Assembly: GCA_963798275.1 (NCBI GenBank)
Contig: CAWCTB010000025.1
Coordinates: 62,001-126,000, forward strand
DNA from: CAWCTB01 sp963798275
GTDB taxonomy: Bacteria > Acidobacteriota > Terriglobia > Terriglobales > Acidobacteriaceae
Reading direction: 5' to 3'
DNA: 64,000 nucleotides
Shown here in pieces: positions 8,713 through 17,754 of the stretch. Position numbers and translations under genes: made by a program. The notes under the pieces were generated by a model. It was not told the origin of the DNA and ran no database searches. It saw nothing but the letters and a program-made list of their open reading frames with translations. Position 1 is the first letter of the stretch. Each line of letters begins with the position of its first letter.

Positions 8713-11006
8713 CTACTCCGTGATGCTGAACTGTGCTTCGCTGCCCTTGGTCGAGTCCGGCGCGATCCACACTGTCACGCGTGCCGGCTCGACCACGTCC
8801 TTCATGTCGATGTTCCAGAACCTCAGCTCATCGCGGCCCAGGGTAAATTCCACTTTCTGCGAAGCTCCGGGCGCGAGGGTGATGCGCTGAAGCCCTTCAG
8901 TTCGCGCACCGGGCGCGAGACGCTCGTGCCGGTCTGGCGAATGTAGAGTTGCACAATTTCGTCAGCTTGCATTTTGCCCGTGTTGCGCACTTCAGCCGAC
9001 ACCGTGAGCTTCTCGCTGCCGGCGTTCAGCGCCTTCGCGGAAACCGTCTGCGCGCTTACCGTGGCGGGCGAGTAGCTGAAGCTGGTGTACGCCAAACCAT
9101 AACCGAAGGGATAGAGCGCCGAGTTCTGTTCGTCGATGTAACGCGAGACGTATTTCTCCTGGCCACTGGCTGGCGGATGGGTAAGGTCGGTCGTGCCCGC
9201 CGGGCGTCCGGTATTGAGGTGATCATAGTAAAGCGGCTCCTGGCCAACCGCGCGGGGGAAGCTCACCGTGAGCCTGCCGCTGGGGCTGACTTCGCCGAAC
9301 AACGTACGCACCAGCGCGTCGCCCGCCTGTACACCGGGATACCAGACCTCCATAATCGCCGGCACGTGCTGCGCGGCCCAGTTCAAAACCAGCGGGCGTC
9401 CGCTGAAGACGAGCAACGCCACAGGTTTTCCGGTTGCGGCCACCGCTTCCAGCAGTTGCTGCTGGTTGCCGGGGAGATCGAGCCTTGTGCGCGAGCCGGC
9501 TTCGCCGGTCATCAGCAGAGCGTCTTCGCCCAACGCCATGATCACCACATCCGCCTGTTTCGCGGCCGACACCGCCTGGTCGAAGCCCTGGGTGGACTCC
9601 GTCAGCAGTTCAGTGCCTTTGGCATAGATCACGCGGCCGCCATTCTGTTTGAGACGCGCTTCCAGCGCGGCACGCAGGGTGACGACGTCTTTCGGGTCGC
9701 CCTTGCCGCCCCAGGAGCCGATCATCTGTCCGGCGTCATCGGCCAGCGGACCGATGAGCGCAATCGTCTTGGCGCTCGTTCCTAGCGGCAACACCGGCGA
9801 GCCACTCACCGCGGCGTTCTTCAGCAGAACGAAGGATTGCTCCGCAACAGTGCGCGCCAACTCAAGATCGGCAGCAGGAATCGGGCCGGAGTCGCTTCCG
9901 TCTTCCTTTACGTAGGGATTGTCGAAAAGACCGAGAGCAAACTTGACGCGAAGTATCCGCCGTACCGCTTCGTCGACCACGGCCTGCGGTACCTGTCCCG
10001 ACTTCACCAGCTCCGGCAGGTTCTTGCCGTAGAGATCGCTCTCCATGTCCATATCGACTCCGGCGAGCAGCGCCTTGGCGGCAGCGGTTGCGCCATTGTT
10101 GGCGACGCCGTGTGGAATGAGTTCTCCCACCGCGCCCCAGTCGCTGACCACGAATCCCTGGAAGCCCCACTCCTTGCGCAGCACCTGCGTCAGGGTGAAT
10201 GAATTGGCGGTCGCCGGCACTTCGTTCAAGTCTTCAAACGCGCTCATGAACGTGGCAACACCCGCATCGACGGTGGCCTGGAACGGTGGCAAATAAACCT
10301 GGCGCAAGAGCCGTTCGGGAATCTCGGCGGTGTTGTAGTCGCGTCCCCCTTCGGCTGCGCCATAGCCGACGAAGTGCTTGGTGCAAGCGGCAACCCAGTC
10401 GGGATCAGCCAGACCGCTGCCCTGGTAGCCGCGAACATAGGCCGCGGCGATGGCGGAGCCGAGATAAGGGTCTTCACCCGCGCTCTCCGTGATGCGTCCC
10501 CAGCGCGCGTCGCGTGCGATATCGACCATGGGCGAGAAGGTCCAGTGCACCCCCGCGTGACGGCCTTCGCGGGCGGCGACGCCGGCGGCGCGCTCGATCG
10601 CGTCGGGATTCCAGGTGGCCGACATGGCCAGCGGCACCGGGAACGTCGTGCGATAGCCGTGGATGATGTCGAGCCCGAAGATCAGCGGAATGTGCAGCCG
10701 CGACTTCTCCACCGCAATCTTCTGCATGGCGTTGGTTTCGGCCGCGCCGGTCAGGTTTATTAGCGAGCCAATCTGCCCCTTGGCCGCCATCTCTTTGTAA
10801 TCGCTGCGTCCCGTGCCCGGACCGGTAGGCGCGCCCGCCGAATACTGCACCAACTGCCCGATCTTTTCGTCCAGCGTCATCTGCTGCAGCAGTTGTTCGA
10901 CCCGCGATTCAATCTTGGGATCGTTGGTCCACGAAGGCGATGGTCCCGCAATGGCAAAACTGAGAAAAACCAGAACGCACAGTAGAACTCGAACCGTTCG
11001 CATCAT
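8713..11006 (-). CDS. Glycoside hydrolase family 3 beta-glucosidase, exported; frame broken near the 3' end
   Basis: Start at the ATG pair 11001-11006 behind an AAGGAAGG site, followed by a signal peptide ('VLLCVLVFLSFAIA'). The GH3 N-terminal barrel, with the 'GFVVSDWGAV' nucleophile loop, is followed by the sandwich domain and the beginning of the fibronectin-III-like C-terminal domain ('LTVSAEVRNTGKM'). The frame as given stops at 8823 after an abnormal tail. One base later in phase, sequence to the TAG at 8713-8715 gives a normal end ('LAPGASQKVEFTLG', 'RVTVWIAPDS'). One missing C near 8887-8897 explains this. The repaired protein would have 764 residues, typical for BglX-like enzymes. 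It cleaves beta-glucosides in the periplasm. Confidence 0.9.
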
Positions 11007-11244
11007 CGGAGGCCTTCCTTGGAGATGAATTGACGAGCTGCACATTTTCTCGACCGACCATTGAAAACGATTCTGCGCGATTACACAAACTCCGGGCTCA
11101 CCCCGCCGCCGGGCGGAGCCAACGGATCCCAGCACGCTCAGTGCAGCCACCCGACACCGATCCTATGCTGGATGTTCCCAAAATGATTGCAGGAGCTAAT
11201 CGAGAGGTGCCGGTGTCTGAGGTGAAAGACAAAGGAGCGACAAC

Positions 11245-11973
11245 ATGTTCGAAGACAGTCTGGTTGAATCGAGTGGAACCCTGCGCCGGCGAAATCCGTG
11301 GACGGCCGGCCTGTCGTTTGCCATTCAGGGGCTGCTCGCCGGAGTACTGGTCTTGCTGCCGTTCATCTATACCGAAGCGCTGCCCTGGCGCCAACTGGCA
11401 GCCATCGTAACTGCGCCCGCCCCACCGCCACCTGCGGCGCCGCCTTCGTCCAACCGCCTGCGCACTTCACCGCCTCGGTCCATGTTGGCGGACGACGCAC
11501 TGCGCATGCCAACTTCAATACCCAGCCGGATTGCGCTGGTGCACGAAGACGCGGCCAGTGCAGAAAGTGCAGCGCCCAATTGGGCCGGCGTACCCGGTGG
11601 AATTGGGCCGGGCGCTCCGAACAGCGTAATCAGCAGTGTCGTGCAGATTCCTCCTCCGATGCCTAAAGTAGCCGTCCCTTCGAAGGTGCGGGTGTCCTCG
11701 GGAGTGGCGCAGGGCCTGCTCATTCGCCAGGTAAAGCCGGCGTATCCGCCGATCGCCCTACAGGCGCGAATTCAGGGGACCGTCGTCCTGCAGGCGGTGA
11801 TCGCCAGGGACGGCACCGTACGCGACCTCCACGTGATCAGCGGACACCCGCTGCTGGTGCAGGCCGCGCTGGATGCGGTGAAGTTGTGGCGCTATAAGCC
11901 GTACTTGCTCAACGACCAGCCGGTCGAGGTGGACACGCAGATCAATGTGAATTTCACCTTGGGCAGCCATTGA
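11245..11973 (+). CDS. TonB-family energy-transduction protein
   Basis: A 242-residue protein with one N-terminal membrane segment (about residues 22-44), a proline-rich periplasmic linker ('APAPPPPAAPP') and a C-terminal TonB domain with 'AYPPIALQARIQGTVVLQAVI', 'GTVRDLHVISGHPLL' and 'VKLWRYKPYLLN'. TonB proteins pass proton-motive energy from ExbBD to outer-membrane receptors. No exbB or exbD is nearby. The domain ends in a form common in acidobacterial orphan TonB proteins, some of which may serve other envelope tasks. ATG at 11245 follows an AAAGGAG site. Confidence 0.85.
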   Translation: MFEDSLVESSGTLRRRNPWTAGLSFAIQGLLAGVLVLLPFIYTEALPWRQLAAIVTAPAPPPPAAPPSSNRLRTSPPRSMLADDALRMPTSIPSRIALVHEDAASAESAAPNWAGVPGGIGPGAPNSVISSVVQIPPPMPKVAVPSKVRVSSGVAQGLLIRQVKPAYPPIALQARIQGTVVLQAVIARDGTVRDLHVISGHPLLVQAALDAVKLWRYKPYLLNDQPVEVDTQINVNFTLGSH

Positions 11974-12045
11974 GCGGAGCCGTGCGCTGGTAACCAGCAG
12001 GCGCGACAGCGGCATTTTCGTGAACAGGATTCTTACTTTTCACTA

Positions 12046-12083
12046 CAAAGTACTTGACAATACATTAGGCGCGGAGCTATGCT
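12046..12083 (+). promoter_or_regulatory. Sigma-70-type promoter overlapped by a CAAAGTACTTG operator-like motif
   Basis: A TTGACA at 12054-12059 and TATGCT at 12078-12083 are separated by 18 bases, close to consensus. The 11-mer CAAAGTACTTG (12046-12056), nearly palindromic around GTAC, overlaps the -35 box. The same 11-mer occurs at 13577-13587 in front of another gene of this cluster. The cluster encodes a winged-helix regulator, so a repressor site is a reasonable inference. Confidence 0.6.
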
Positions 12084-12136
12084 GCTTCCCAATGACCGAT
12101 CCTCGCCCATGCCGGCGTGCACCAAAGCGGTTTTCC

Positions 12137-12715
12137 ATGAAGCCGAATGTCGCGCTCGATCCCCTTGACCAGATTTCCGTCATCCGGCAAACCATGGAGC
12201 GCAGTACGGCGTTTACCGCGGTTTCGGGCTGGGGTTATTGCGCCATGGGGGCGACCGCACTGGTGGCGGCGGTCATAGCTTTGCGGCAGCCGACGACCGA
12301 AGGCTGGCTGGCGGCGTGGCTGGCGGAGGCCCTGGTGGCGGTCACCGTGGCGCTGGTCACCATGCAGCAGAAGGCGTCGCGCCTGGGAACACAGGTGCTG
12401 TCGGTCCCGGGACGAAGGCTCTTCACCGGCTTGCTTCCGGCGCTCGTGGCGGGAGGCGTTCTAACCGTCGCCCTCATCCGCGTTGGCGACCCCCGGCAGA
12501 TTCCCGGAGTGTGGCTGCTGCTGTACGGTGTCGCCGTGATGCAGGCGGGAACTTTTTCCGTGCGCGTGATCCCGCTGATGGGCGCGTTATTCGTGCTCTT
12601 GGGCGCAGTGGCATTGTCGCTGCCGTGGTTCTGGGCTAATGTGCTGCTGGCCGCCGGTTTCGGGCTGGTGCACATCGGATTCGGCGTTTATATAGCGAGG
12701 AGGCACGGTGGCTAA
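12137..12715 (+). CDS. Integral membrane protein co-transcribed with a winged-helix regulator
   Basis: Starting at the ATG 12137 the protein has 192 residues with a cytoplasmic start ('ALDPLDQISVIRQTMERSTAF') and about five or six hydrophobic segments with many Ala, Val, Leu and Gly. The start is uncertain: an in-frame ATG at 12092 lies only a few bases after the expected transcription start and would be leaderless. No enzyme motif is visible. Its last codons overlap the GTG start of the regulator gene by 8 bases, a pairing I know from acidobacterial genomes where a membrane protein precedes a MarR/ArsR-like 'winged helix DNA-binding' gene. It may be a sensor or the regulated cargo. Function unknown. 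Confidence 0.7.
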   Translation: MKPNVALDPLDQISVIRQTMERSTAFTAVSGWGYCAMGATALVAAVIALRQPTTEGWLAAWLAEALVAVTVALVTMQQKASRLGTQVLSVPGRRLFTGLLPALVAGGVLTVALIRVGDPRQIPGVWLLLYGVAVMQAGTFSVRVIPLMGALFVLLGAVALSLPWFWANVLLAAGFGLVHIGFGVYIARRHGG

Positions 12716-13091
12716 GCGGGCAGCCCGGCAGCAAGAGGAAATTGGAAGCAAAGCGCCCAGCACAAATCTGCGCGGTTCCGGGGCGCATGGTGCACGTACC
12801 CGCGACCTCGATGCGGTGATTCATGAGCGGGTCCGGCTGGGCATCATCAGCGCGCTGGCGGTGAATGAAGTTCTGAGCTTCAATGATCTGAAGAAGCTGC
12901 TGGAGATCACGGATGGCAACCTCAGCGTGCATGCCCGCAAGCTGGAGGACGCCGGGTACGTGAAATGCACCAAGTCGTTCGTGGGCCGGCAGCCGCGTAC
13001 CGAGTTCAAACTGAGTAGCGCGGGCCGGCGAGCGCTGCAAACCTACCTGGAGCAGATGGAAAAGGTGATTCGGGCAGCTCGCAAAACCTAG
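12708..13091 (+). CDS. Winged-helix transcriptional regulator (HTH_27 / ArsR-MarR-like)
   Basis: The 127-residue protein starts with GTG at 12708 behind a perfect AGGAGG. After a basic, disordered N-terminus it has a compact winged helix: 'VIHERVRLGIISALAVNE', a recognition region 'ITDGNLSVHARKLEDAGYV' and the wing 'FVGRQPRTEFKLSSAGRRAL', and a C-terminal dimerisation helix. The domain is of the type that binds palindromic operators as a dimer. It overlaps the preceding membrane-protein gene, and the CAAAGTACTTG motif in front of that gene and of 13603 is its likely target. No metal-sensing Cys cluster is visible. Confidence 0.88.
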   Translation: MAKRAARQQEEIGSKAPSTNLRGSGAHGARTRDLDAVIHERVRLGIISALAVNEVLSFNDLKKLLEITDGNLSVHARKLEDAGYVKCTKSFVGRQPRTEFKLSSAGRRALQTYLEQMEKVIRAARKT

Positions 13092-13222
13092 TGTGCAACC
13101 GGGTCTACTCGGTCCCATTTCCTGCTACTAGGGTATTTTTGCGTTCAGTTTGTATCGTCGAGCAGCGTCCAGGGAACATCGCCAATGCGAAATTGGTGAT
13201 AACCAGCGGAAGGAAGTGAGCC

Positions 13223-13510
13223 ATGCAGGGGCAGCGCATCAACCGCGTTAGCGGCCAAATCATCGTCGGCCTGTCTCTGGCCGCGTTGCTTGCCGTACTG
13301 AGCGGGTACACCCAGCCGCCTCAACCGGACGAAGGTACAGCCGCCCATATCTTTCAGCTTTCCATCGTGGCGCTTGTACCCATGATCCTGCTCTTCCTCG
13401 CCACCGCCGATCGCAGCCAGCCTTGGCGAGGCGCGCGGCCATTGGCGTTGCCGGCCGCCGCTTTGGTCGTTGCGTTCGCAGCCCTGTTTTATCTTGAGCA
13501 TTACCGCTAA
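13223..13510 (+). CDS. Small two- or three-helix membrane protein
   Basis: A 95-residue protein whose ATG at 13223 follows a GGAAGGAAG ribosome site. Hydrophobic segments are at about residues 12-28, 46-62 and 73-90. The intervening loop contains 'QPPQPDEGTAAHIFQLS'. No family is recognised. It sits between the winged-helix regulator gene and another membrane-anchored gene in the same direction, so it is likely part of the same regulated set. Confidence 0.65.
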   Translation: MQGQRINRVSGQIIVGLSLAALLAVLSGYTQPPQPDEGTAAHIFQLSIVALVPMILLFLATADRSQPWRGARPLALPAAALVVAFAALFYLEHYR

Positions 13511-13547
13511 CCGCGACAGAACTGCGGATCAACCTGACTCGCAGCCC

Positions 13548-13587
13548 TTGTCGTTTTGCCATGTAACTCTACAATGCAAAGTACTTG
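13548..13587 (+). promoter_or_regulatory. Putative promoter with second copy of the CAAAGTACTTG motif
   Basis: TTGTCG (13548-13553) and TACAAT (13570-13575) are separated by 16 bases. The 11-mer CAAAGTACTTG (13577-13587) falls where transcription should start and 16 bases before the ATG at 13603. This position would suit repression. The identical 11-mer is at 12046-12056. Confidence 0.5.
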
Positions 13588-13602
13588 TTGAAAAGAGTCG
13601 CC

Positions 13603-14277
13603 ATGTACACCAACGGAAACCTCGAATCGCATCTGGCCGCGTTGCTGTTTCTCGGCTGCGCCGGATTGGTCCTGGCAGCGCTCGCAGCCGCGCTATTGTT
13701 GTTCTTTTCCCGGCGCGCGTGGGCCCGCTATCCGCTGCTGATCGCCGCTGCGGCCATCGTCAGTTATGCCGTCCTGCTGGCGGGGTTCTCGCTGTTCAGC
13801 CGCGACCGCACCCTGGCGCGGGGCGAAGAGAAACATTTCTGCGAATTGGACTGCCACATCGCCTGCTCGGTGCAGGAGGTGCAGCGGGTGAAGTCGATTG
13901 GCGGCGTTACGGCCAACGGCGAGTTCTACGTGGTCCGGCTGCGCTCGCATTTCGACGACAGCACGATCGCCCCGTGGCGGCCGCGCCAGGCGCCGCTCAT
14001 TCCCGTGCCGCTGCGGTTGGAGCTGGTTGGCGCGAACGGGGCGCGATACCAGGTGGCAGCGGCCGGCCAGGAGGCGTGGAACGCCGTGCATCCGCCCCAA
14101 CACACGATGATGGATTGTCTGCGTCCGGGTGAGAGCTACGAGACAACTTGGGTGTTTGACGTTCCGGCCGATGTGCCGTCGCCGCGTCTCCTTTTGAGCG
14201 CCCGGGGCGAGCCGTCGCTGGGACTGATCGGCAACGAAGACAGCCCGGGACACGGGAAAACCTATCTGGGGCTGTAG
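13603..14277 (+). CDS. Membrane-anchored protein with extracytoplasmic beta-rich domain
   Basis: From the ATG at 13603 (GAAAAGAG site) the product has 224 residues: two N-terminal hydrophobic segments (about 10-36 and 43-66), then a soluble domain beginning 'EEKHFCELDCHIACSVQEVQ'. The three Cys and the His in that segment resemble a metal- or disulfide-binding site, and the C-terminal half has alternating strands ('SYETTWVFDVPADV') like an immunoglobulin-type fold used in DUF4352-like domains. The gene closes the cluster controlled by the CAAAGTACTTG motif. Function not known. Confidence 0.65.
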   Translation: MYTNGNLESHLAALLFLGCAGLVLAALAAALLLFFSRRAWARYPLLIAAAAIVSYAVLLAGFSLFSRDRTLARGEEKHFCELDCHIACSVQEVQRVKSIGGVTANGEFYVVRLRSHFDDSTIAPWRPRQAPLIPVPLRLELVGANGARYQVAAAGQEAWNAVHPPQHTMMDCLRPGESYETTWVFDVPADVPSPRLLLSARGEPSLGLIGNEDSPGHGKTYLGL

Positions 14278-14333
14278 AGTGGACGGCAGGGCACATCTCA
14301 AGATGCATTTGGATTGCATTGATGAAAGGGGCT

Positions 14334-15581
14334 CTAGTGGATAAAGGTGAGCCACAGTAATCCGACGGCCAGCGTTAAGACGGTCACCGGAACACCGACC
14401 TTCATGTAATCCCAGAAGCTGATGTGCGTGACGGTGCGGGCCTTCTCGACCACGATAATGTTGGCCACCGAACCGGTAATCGTGAGGTTGCCGGCCAGCG
14501 TGCTCGACATGGCCAGCATGAGCCAGGTGGTGTGGGGATCGGGCGCATGGGGCGCGAGATTCTTCAGCAGCATCACCGCCGGAACGTTGCTCACGATGTT
14601 TGACAATAGCGTAACCATCGTCGCAAAGATGAGATGGTTGTGCAGATTCAGCCGCTCCGCCAGGCCAAGCAGCTCGGAGCTGACGCCCGCCTGCTCCGCC
14701 CCGCCGAGTATCAGAAACAGTCCGGTGAACAGCACCAGCAACGACCAGTCCACCTCTCCATAGATTTCTTTTGGCTGGCGGGTGCGGCGGATGAGCAGCA
14801 GGGCGCCTCCCGCAGCGGCGACCAGCGGGGGCGGGTAGCCGAGCAGAAAGCCGGCGAGCACGGCTGCGGTCACGGTGACGGCCCATGCGGGATGCTCTTC
14901 GCGATGAACTGCGGCTTGGGCTTGGTGCGGCTCGATGGGATGATCGATGTGGCCACGCAGCCCGATCCAATACAACACGGCCCAGTCGAGGAAGAGGCCG
15001 ATGATGGCCACGGGGCCGAGGTGGGCGAGGAAGTCGCGGTACGCGATGCCGGAGACGGAGCCGATGAGCATGTTCTGCGGATTGCCGGTGATGGTGGCGA
15101 CGCTGCCAATGTTGGCTGCGGTAGCCAGTCCCAGCAGGTAGGGTAGCGGGCGGACACGCATGCGCTCGCAGATTTCCAGCAGCAGGGGAGCCATGAACAG
15201 GCAGACCACATCGTTCACCAGGAATGCCGAGAGAATGCCGCTGGTGAAGATGACCCCGGGCAACAGATGGTGCGGCTTCAGGTGTTCGATCACGAGGTGC
15301 ATGATCCAGTCGAAGAAACCGGCCAGGTGCAGGCTGGCGACGATCAGCATCATGGAGAAGAGAAGCACCAGCGTGCCGAAATCGATGCTGGCGATGGCGT
15401 TCTGGGGCGAGAGCACGCGAAAGACGAGCATCGCCACCGCGCCAATCACCGCCATGGCGGGCCGATCGATGCTGGTGCCGGGCAGACGTCCGAAGGCGAA
15501 GACGAAATAGCTGGCGAGAAAGATGGTCCAGGCGGCAACGATGTGCCAGTGGGATAGAGCGTGAGCCGCGTCCATCATCAT
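14334..15581 (-). CDS. SLC13 / ArsB-type anion permease
   Basis: A 415-residue polytopic membrane protein with 10-12 hydrophobic segments. Family marks include the duplicated hairpin regions 'TITGNPQNMLIGS' in the first half and 'NIVSNVPAVMLLKN' in the second, with 'LAGNLTITGSVANII' near the C-terminus; these form the substrate site in the divalent-anion:Na+ symporter and ArsB/NhaD superfamily. Substrate could be a dicarboxylate, sulfate, citrate or arsenite; no arsenic genes are near, so an organic anion is more likely. Start is chosen at the ATG triplet 15573-15581; a GTG at 15593 is an alternative. It is convergent with the 13603 gene. Confidence 0.88.
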   Translation of the reverse strand: MMMDAAHALSHWHIVAAWTIFLASYFVFAFGRLPGTSIDRPAMAVIGAVAMLVFRVLSPQNAIASIDFGTLVLLFSMMLIVASLHLAGFFDWIMHLVIEHLKPHHLLPGVIFTSGILSAFLVNDVVCLFMAPLLLEICERMRVRPLPYLLGLATAANIGSVATITGNPQNMLIGSVSGIAYRDFLAHLGPVAIIGLFLDWAVLYWIGLRGHIDHPIEPHQAQAAVHREEHPAWAVTVTAAVLAGFLLGYPPPLVAAAGGALLLIRRTRQPKEIYGEVDWSLLVLFTGLFLILGGAEQAGVSSELLGLAERLNLHNHLIFATMVTLLSNIVSNVPAVMLLKNLAPHAPDPHTTWLMLAMSSTLAGNLTITGSVANIIVVEKARTVTHISFWDYMKVGVPVTVLTLAVGLLWLTFIH

Positions 15582-15707
15582 GATCTCGGGCACGCTCGCG
15601 AAAGGATTGGGCGTTGCGCCATGGTGAAGCTACAGTACAACACGAAGCGGCTTCTGGTGTTGCCTCGTGGTGGCGCTTGACACTGCCGTGATGCTCCCTT
15701 CAATCTG

Positions 15708-16157
15708 ATGCCGATGACACGCACTATAACCTTGATTTATGTCCTGGCCCTGAGCGGGTCGGCTTGGCTGTTTGCGCAAACCGCACAACCGGCAAACAAC
15801 CGCGCGCAGGCACCCGGCACGACGGAGCGCAAGCCAGGTCCGGTGACGATCACCACAGACGACAACGGGAAGGAAATCGTGCTGCCGAAAAACGGCCGCC
15901 TGCTAGTGCGGTTGCCGAGCAACCCGTCGACGGGATACACCTGGGTGCTGAATGGCGATCCGTCGCCGCTGGTGCTGGTGGCCACCGACTATCAGCGGAT
16001 AAACGAGCAACCCGCGGTGGGTGCTTCCCAGATGCAGGAGCTGCGCTTTCAGGCCAGCGGCTCCGGGACAGCGTCATTGCAGCTTGCGTACCGCAGGCCG
16101 TGGGAGAAGGACGTGGCGCCCGCGAAAACGTTCTCCGTGACCGTTCGGATGGAGTGA
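15708..16157 (+). CDS. Chagasin-type cysteine protease inhibitor (family I42), exported
   Basis: 149 residues with an N-terminal signal peptide ending near 'SAWLFAQ'. The mature part has the I42 loops: 'NPSTGYTW' (residues about 66-73), 'GASQMQELRFQASGSG' in the middle and 'LAYRRPWE' near the end, matching the three loops chagasin uses to plug the active site of papain-like proteases. Bacterial homologues are periplasmic or secreted and are thought to protect against own or foreign cysteine proteases. No papain-like protease is in the window, but a caspase-like one may be (24851-26797). An internal ATG at 15714 is an alternative start. Confidence 0.85.
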   Translation: MPMTRTITLIYVLALSGSAWLFAQTAQPANNRAQAPGTTERKPGPVTITTDDNGKEIVLPKNGRLLVRLPSNPSTGYTWVLNGDPSPLVLVATDYQRINEQPAVGASQMQELRFQASGSGTASLQLAYRRPWEKDVAPAKTFSVTVRME

Positions 16158-16285
16158 GGGCAAAAAGGTCCCATACCAGGCACAAATACAGCCTTGTTAA
16201 GCATGGTCGCGGCACGGAACACCTCCAGCCGCGCCCCTTCCAATCGAAACCCGCACCAGCTTTCCAGGAACCCGGTCGTGGCCCG

Positions 16286-16702
16286 TTAGCCCTTGGGTGG
16301 CGTGTGCTGAAAGGGCAGCTTGGTGTAGCGGGCCTTCTCCACTTCGATCACCAGCGCCACGCGGCCGGCATAGCCGCGCATGGGGAAGTCGGCGCCAATG
16401 TATTTGTGCGAGATGGCATCCATTACTTCGAGCTTGGGGTCCTCGCGAAATTCGACTACCCGGCCGCGAATCTGCACTTCTTCGTAGGGATCGTGGAAAT
16501 CGACCATGGAAAGAGAGACGCGGGGATCGCGTCGCGCGTTACGCGCCTTGAGGCTGCCCTCACCGGTGCCGATCAGGATGTGCTCGCCCTCCAGTCCAAT
16601 CCAGACAGGAGTGTTGTGCGGCGAGCCGTCGGGCATGAGCGTGGAAAAGTGCGCGAAGTTGGGACGTGACAGCAAGGAGCGGACTTCGGGCGTTAGCGGC
16701 AT
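16286..16702 (-). CDS. PPOX-class flavin/F420-dependent oxidoreductase
   Basis: With the ATG at 16700-16702 (AGGAG site directly upstream) the protein has 138 residues. It shows the split-barrel fold of the pyridoxamine-5'-phosphate oxidase-like group: 'HFSTLMPDGSPHNTPVWIG', 'NARRDPRVSLSMVD' and 'IRGRVVEFRED'. This subfamily is typically annotated as TIGR03618-type F420-dependent reductase; whether F420 or FMN is used cannot be read from the sequence. The gene is convergent to the protease inhibitor gene. Confidence 0.85.
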   Translation of the reverse strand: MPLTPEVRSLLSRPNFAHFSTLMPDGSPHNTPVWIGLEGEHILIGTGEGSLKARNARRDPRVSLSMVDFHDPYEEVQIRGRVVEFREDPKLEVMDAISHKYIGADFPMRGYAGRVALVIEVEKARYTKLPFQHTPPKG

Positions 16703-16799
16703 GGCAATCTCCTGCCATGGATTGTAAGCGAGGCAGTGGGGTGCCGCCGAGTGCACATCGACTGCTGGCTGCGCGCTCCGGGAGCGCAACCCTGCTGCA

Positions 16800-17480
16800 T
16801 CACTGTATCGGCGGCGGCGTCATGCCCAGAAATGACGTGCCCTGAAACTTGCCCTGTGCGTCGAAGTTCCAGTTGAACAACGCGTTGCCGGCCCGCCCGC
16901 AGGCATGGCATCCATTGATGAGCGGATAGCCGACGGTGAACTGCACGCCGCCGTTCGGCCCCGTTTGCGAGTTCGGCCACGTGGTACCGTCCCGGTCACC
17001 CGGCCATACTGCCACCTTGGGAAACTGCGCCTTGGTGTCCTGAAACTGCGGACTCTGTTGCATGTCTTTCTGGTCGAGCAGCTTGAGGTCCTCGACGTTG
17101 ACGATCGGTGGCTCTCCGTTGACGAACAGAAGGCCGTAGTTGGTGTTGGCGCGCAGGGGATACGTCACCCAGGCGATGTCCACCGGCCCGACCTTGTGGA
17201 AACCAGTGAGTATGCCGACGTCGCCGCCGCTGGACTTGTACAGCGCGCGAGTAAATGCCACCGCCTGGGGCGGAGCTCCCGCAATCGGCATCTGGTTGAT
17301 GAAACATTCGGCAAAGCTGGGGGGCTGGGCCGCGTTGTCGCAGGCCTTGTGCGCGTTGGCGAGGAACTGTCCGGGGATTTGCCACACCGTCGAGAGGCCG
17401 ACCTTGCCGGGTTGGTTCTGCCCCACGGCAAAGCTGGCGAACAGCAGAAATAAGGGAAGAGACAGCCGGGAACGCTTCAT
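16800..17480 (-). CDS. Exported protein of unknown function with a C-terminal CHACG motif
   Basis: From the ATG at 17478-17480 the protein has 226 residues, with a clear signal peptide ('LSLPLFLLFASFAVGQ'). The mature part contains 'NAHKACDNAAQPPSFAECFINQM' (given here in pieces: two Cys about 14 apart) and, near the C-terminus, 'LINGCHACGRAG' with 'FNWNFDAQGKF'. The CxxC is not followed by His, so it is not a haem c site; a disulfide or metal site is more likely. The 'SSGGDVGILTGFHKVGPVDIAW' region is beta-rich. I recognise no named family. It is divergent from the metal-binding gene pair at 17755. Confidence 0.6.
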   Translation of the reverse strand: MKRSRLSLPLFLLFASFAVGQNQPGKVGLSTVWQIPGQFLANAHKACDNAAQPPSFAECFINQMPIAGAPPQAVAFTRALYKSSGGDVGILTGFHKVGPVDIAWVTYPLRANTNYGLLFVNGEPPIVNVEDLKLLDQKDMQQSPQFQDTKAQFPKVAVWPGDRDGTTWPNSQTGPNGGVQFTVGYPLINGCHACGRAGNALFNWNFDAQGKFQGTSFLGMTPPPIQ

Positions 17481-17702
17481 CAGCGATTTTCCTTTCGCAA
17501 GAACCTGCAAAAACCTTACTGTGCCGGACGGCTACGAAGCAATCCGCAAACCGCCGTCGCCCTCGATGGGTGTGCTCCCTGCTGCAAGGCGTGGTTTGCG
17601 TCTTCCCGGGCGAACCCGGTCCTGAGGCGAGTTTAGCCAGCCTCCACGCCGTCCGGCAATCAAGGTGGCGCTCACGAAACGGTGACGTTGACCGTCTGAC
17701 CA

Positions 17703-17716
17703 GTGACACTTGTCAC
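17703..17716 (+). promoter_or_regulatory. Palindrome GTGACA-CT-TGTCAC, candidate operator
   Basis: A perfect 6-base inverted repeat with a 2-base spacer lies 38 bases upstream of the ATG at 17755 and about 10 bases after a TTGACC (17688-17693). The centre ACAnnTGT matches the core of BlaI/CopY-type cop boxes. The following two genes encode Cys/His/Met-rich exported proteins, so a metal-responsive regulator is a reasonable inference, though none is encoded nearby. Confidence 0.45.
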
Positions 17717-17754
17717 AGACCCGATGTACGGGCCCCCGGGAAAATAGAAGCCGC

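Noticed and set aside
7531..8946. Plus-strand open frame of 471 codons opposite the GH32 and GH3 genes
   Set aside because: It is antisense to two well-recognised genes with catalytic motifs in place; high GC keeps antisense frames open.
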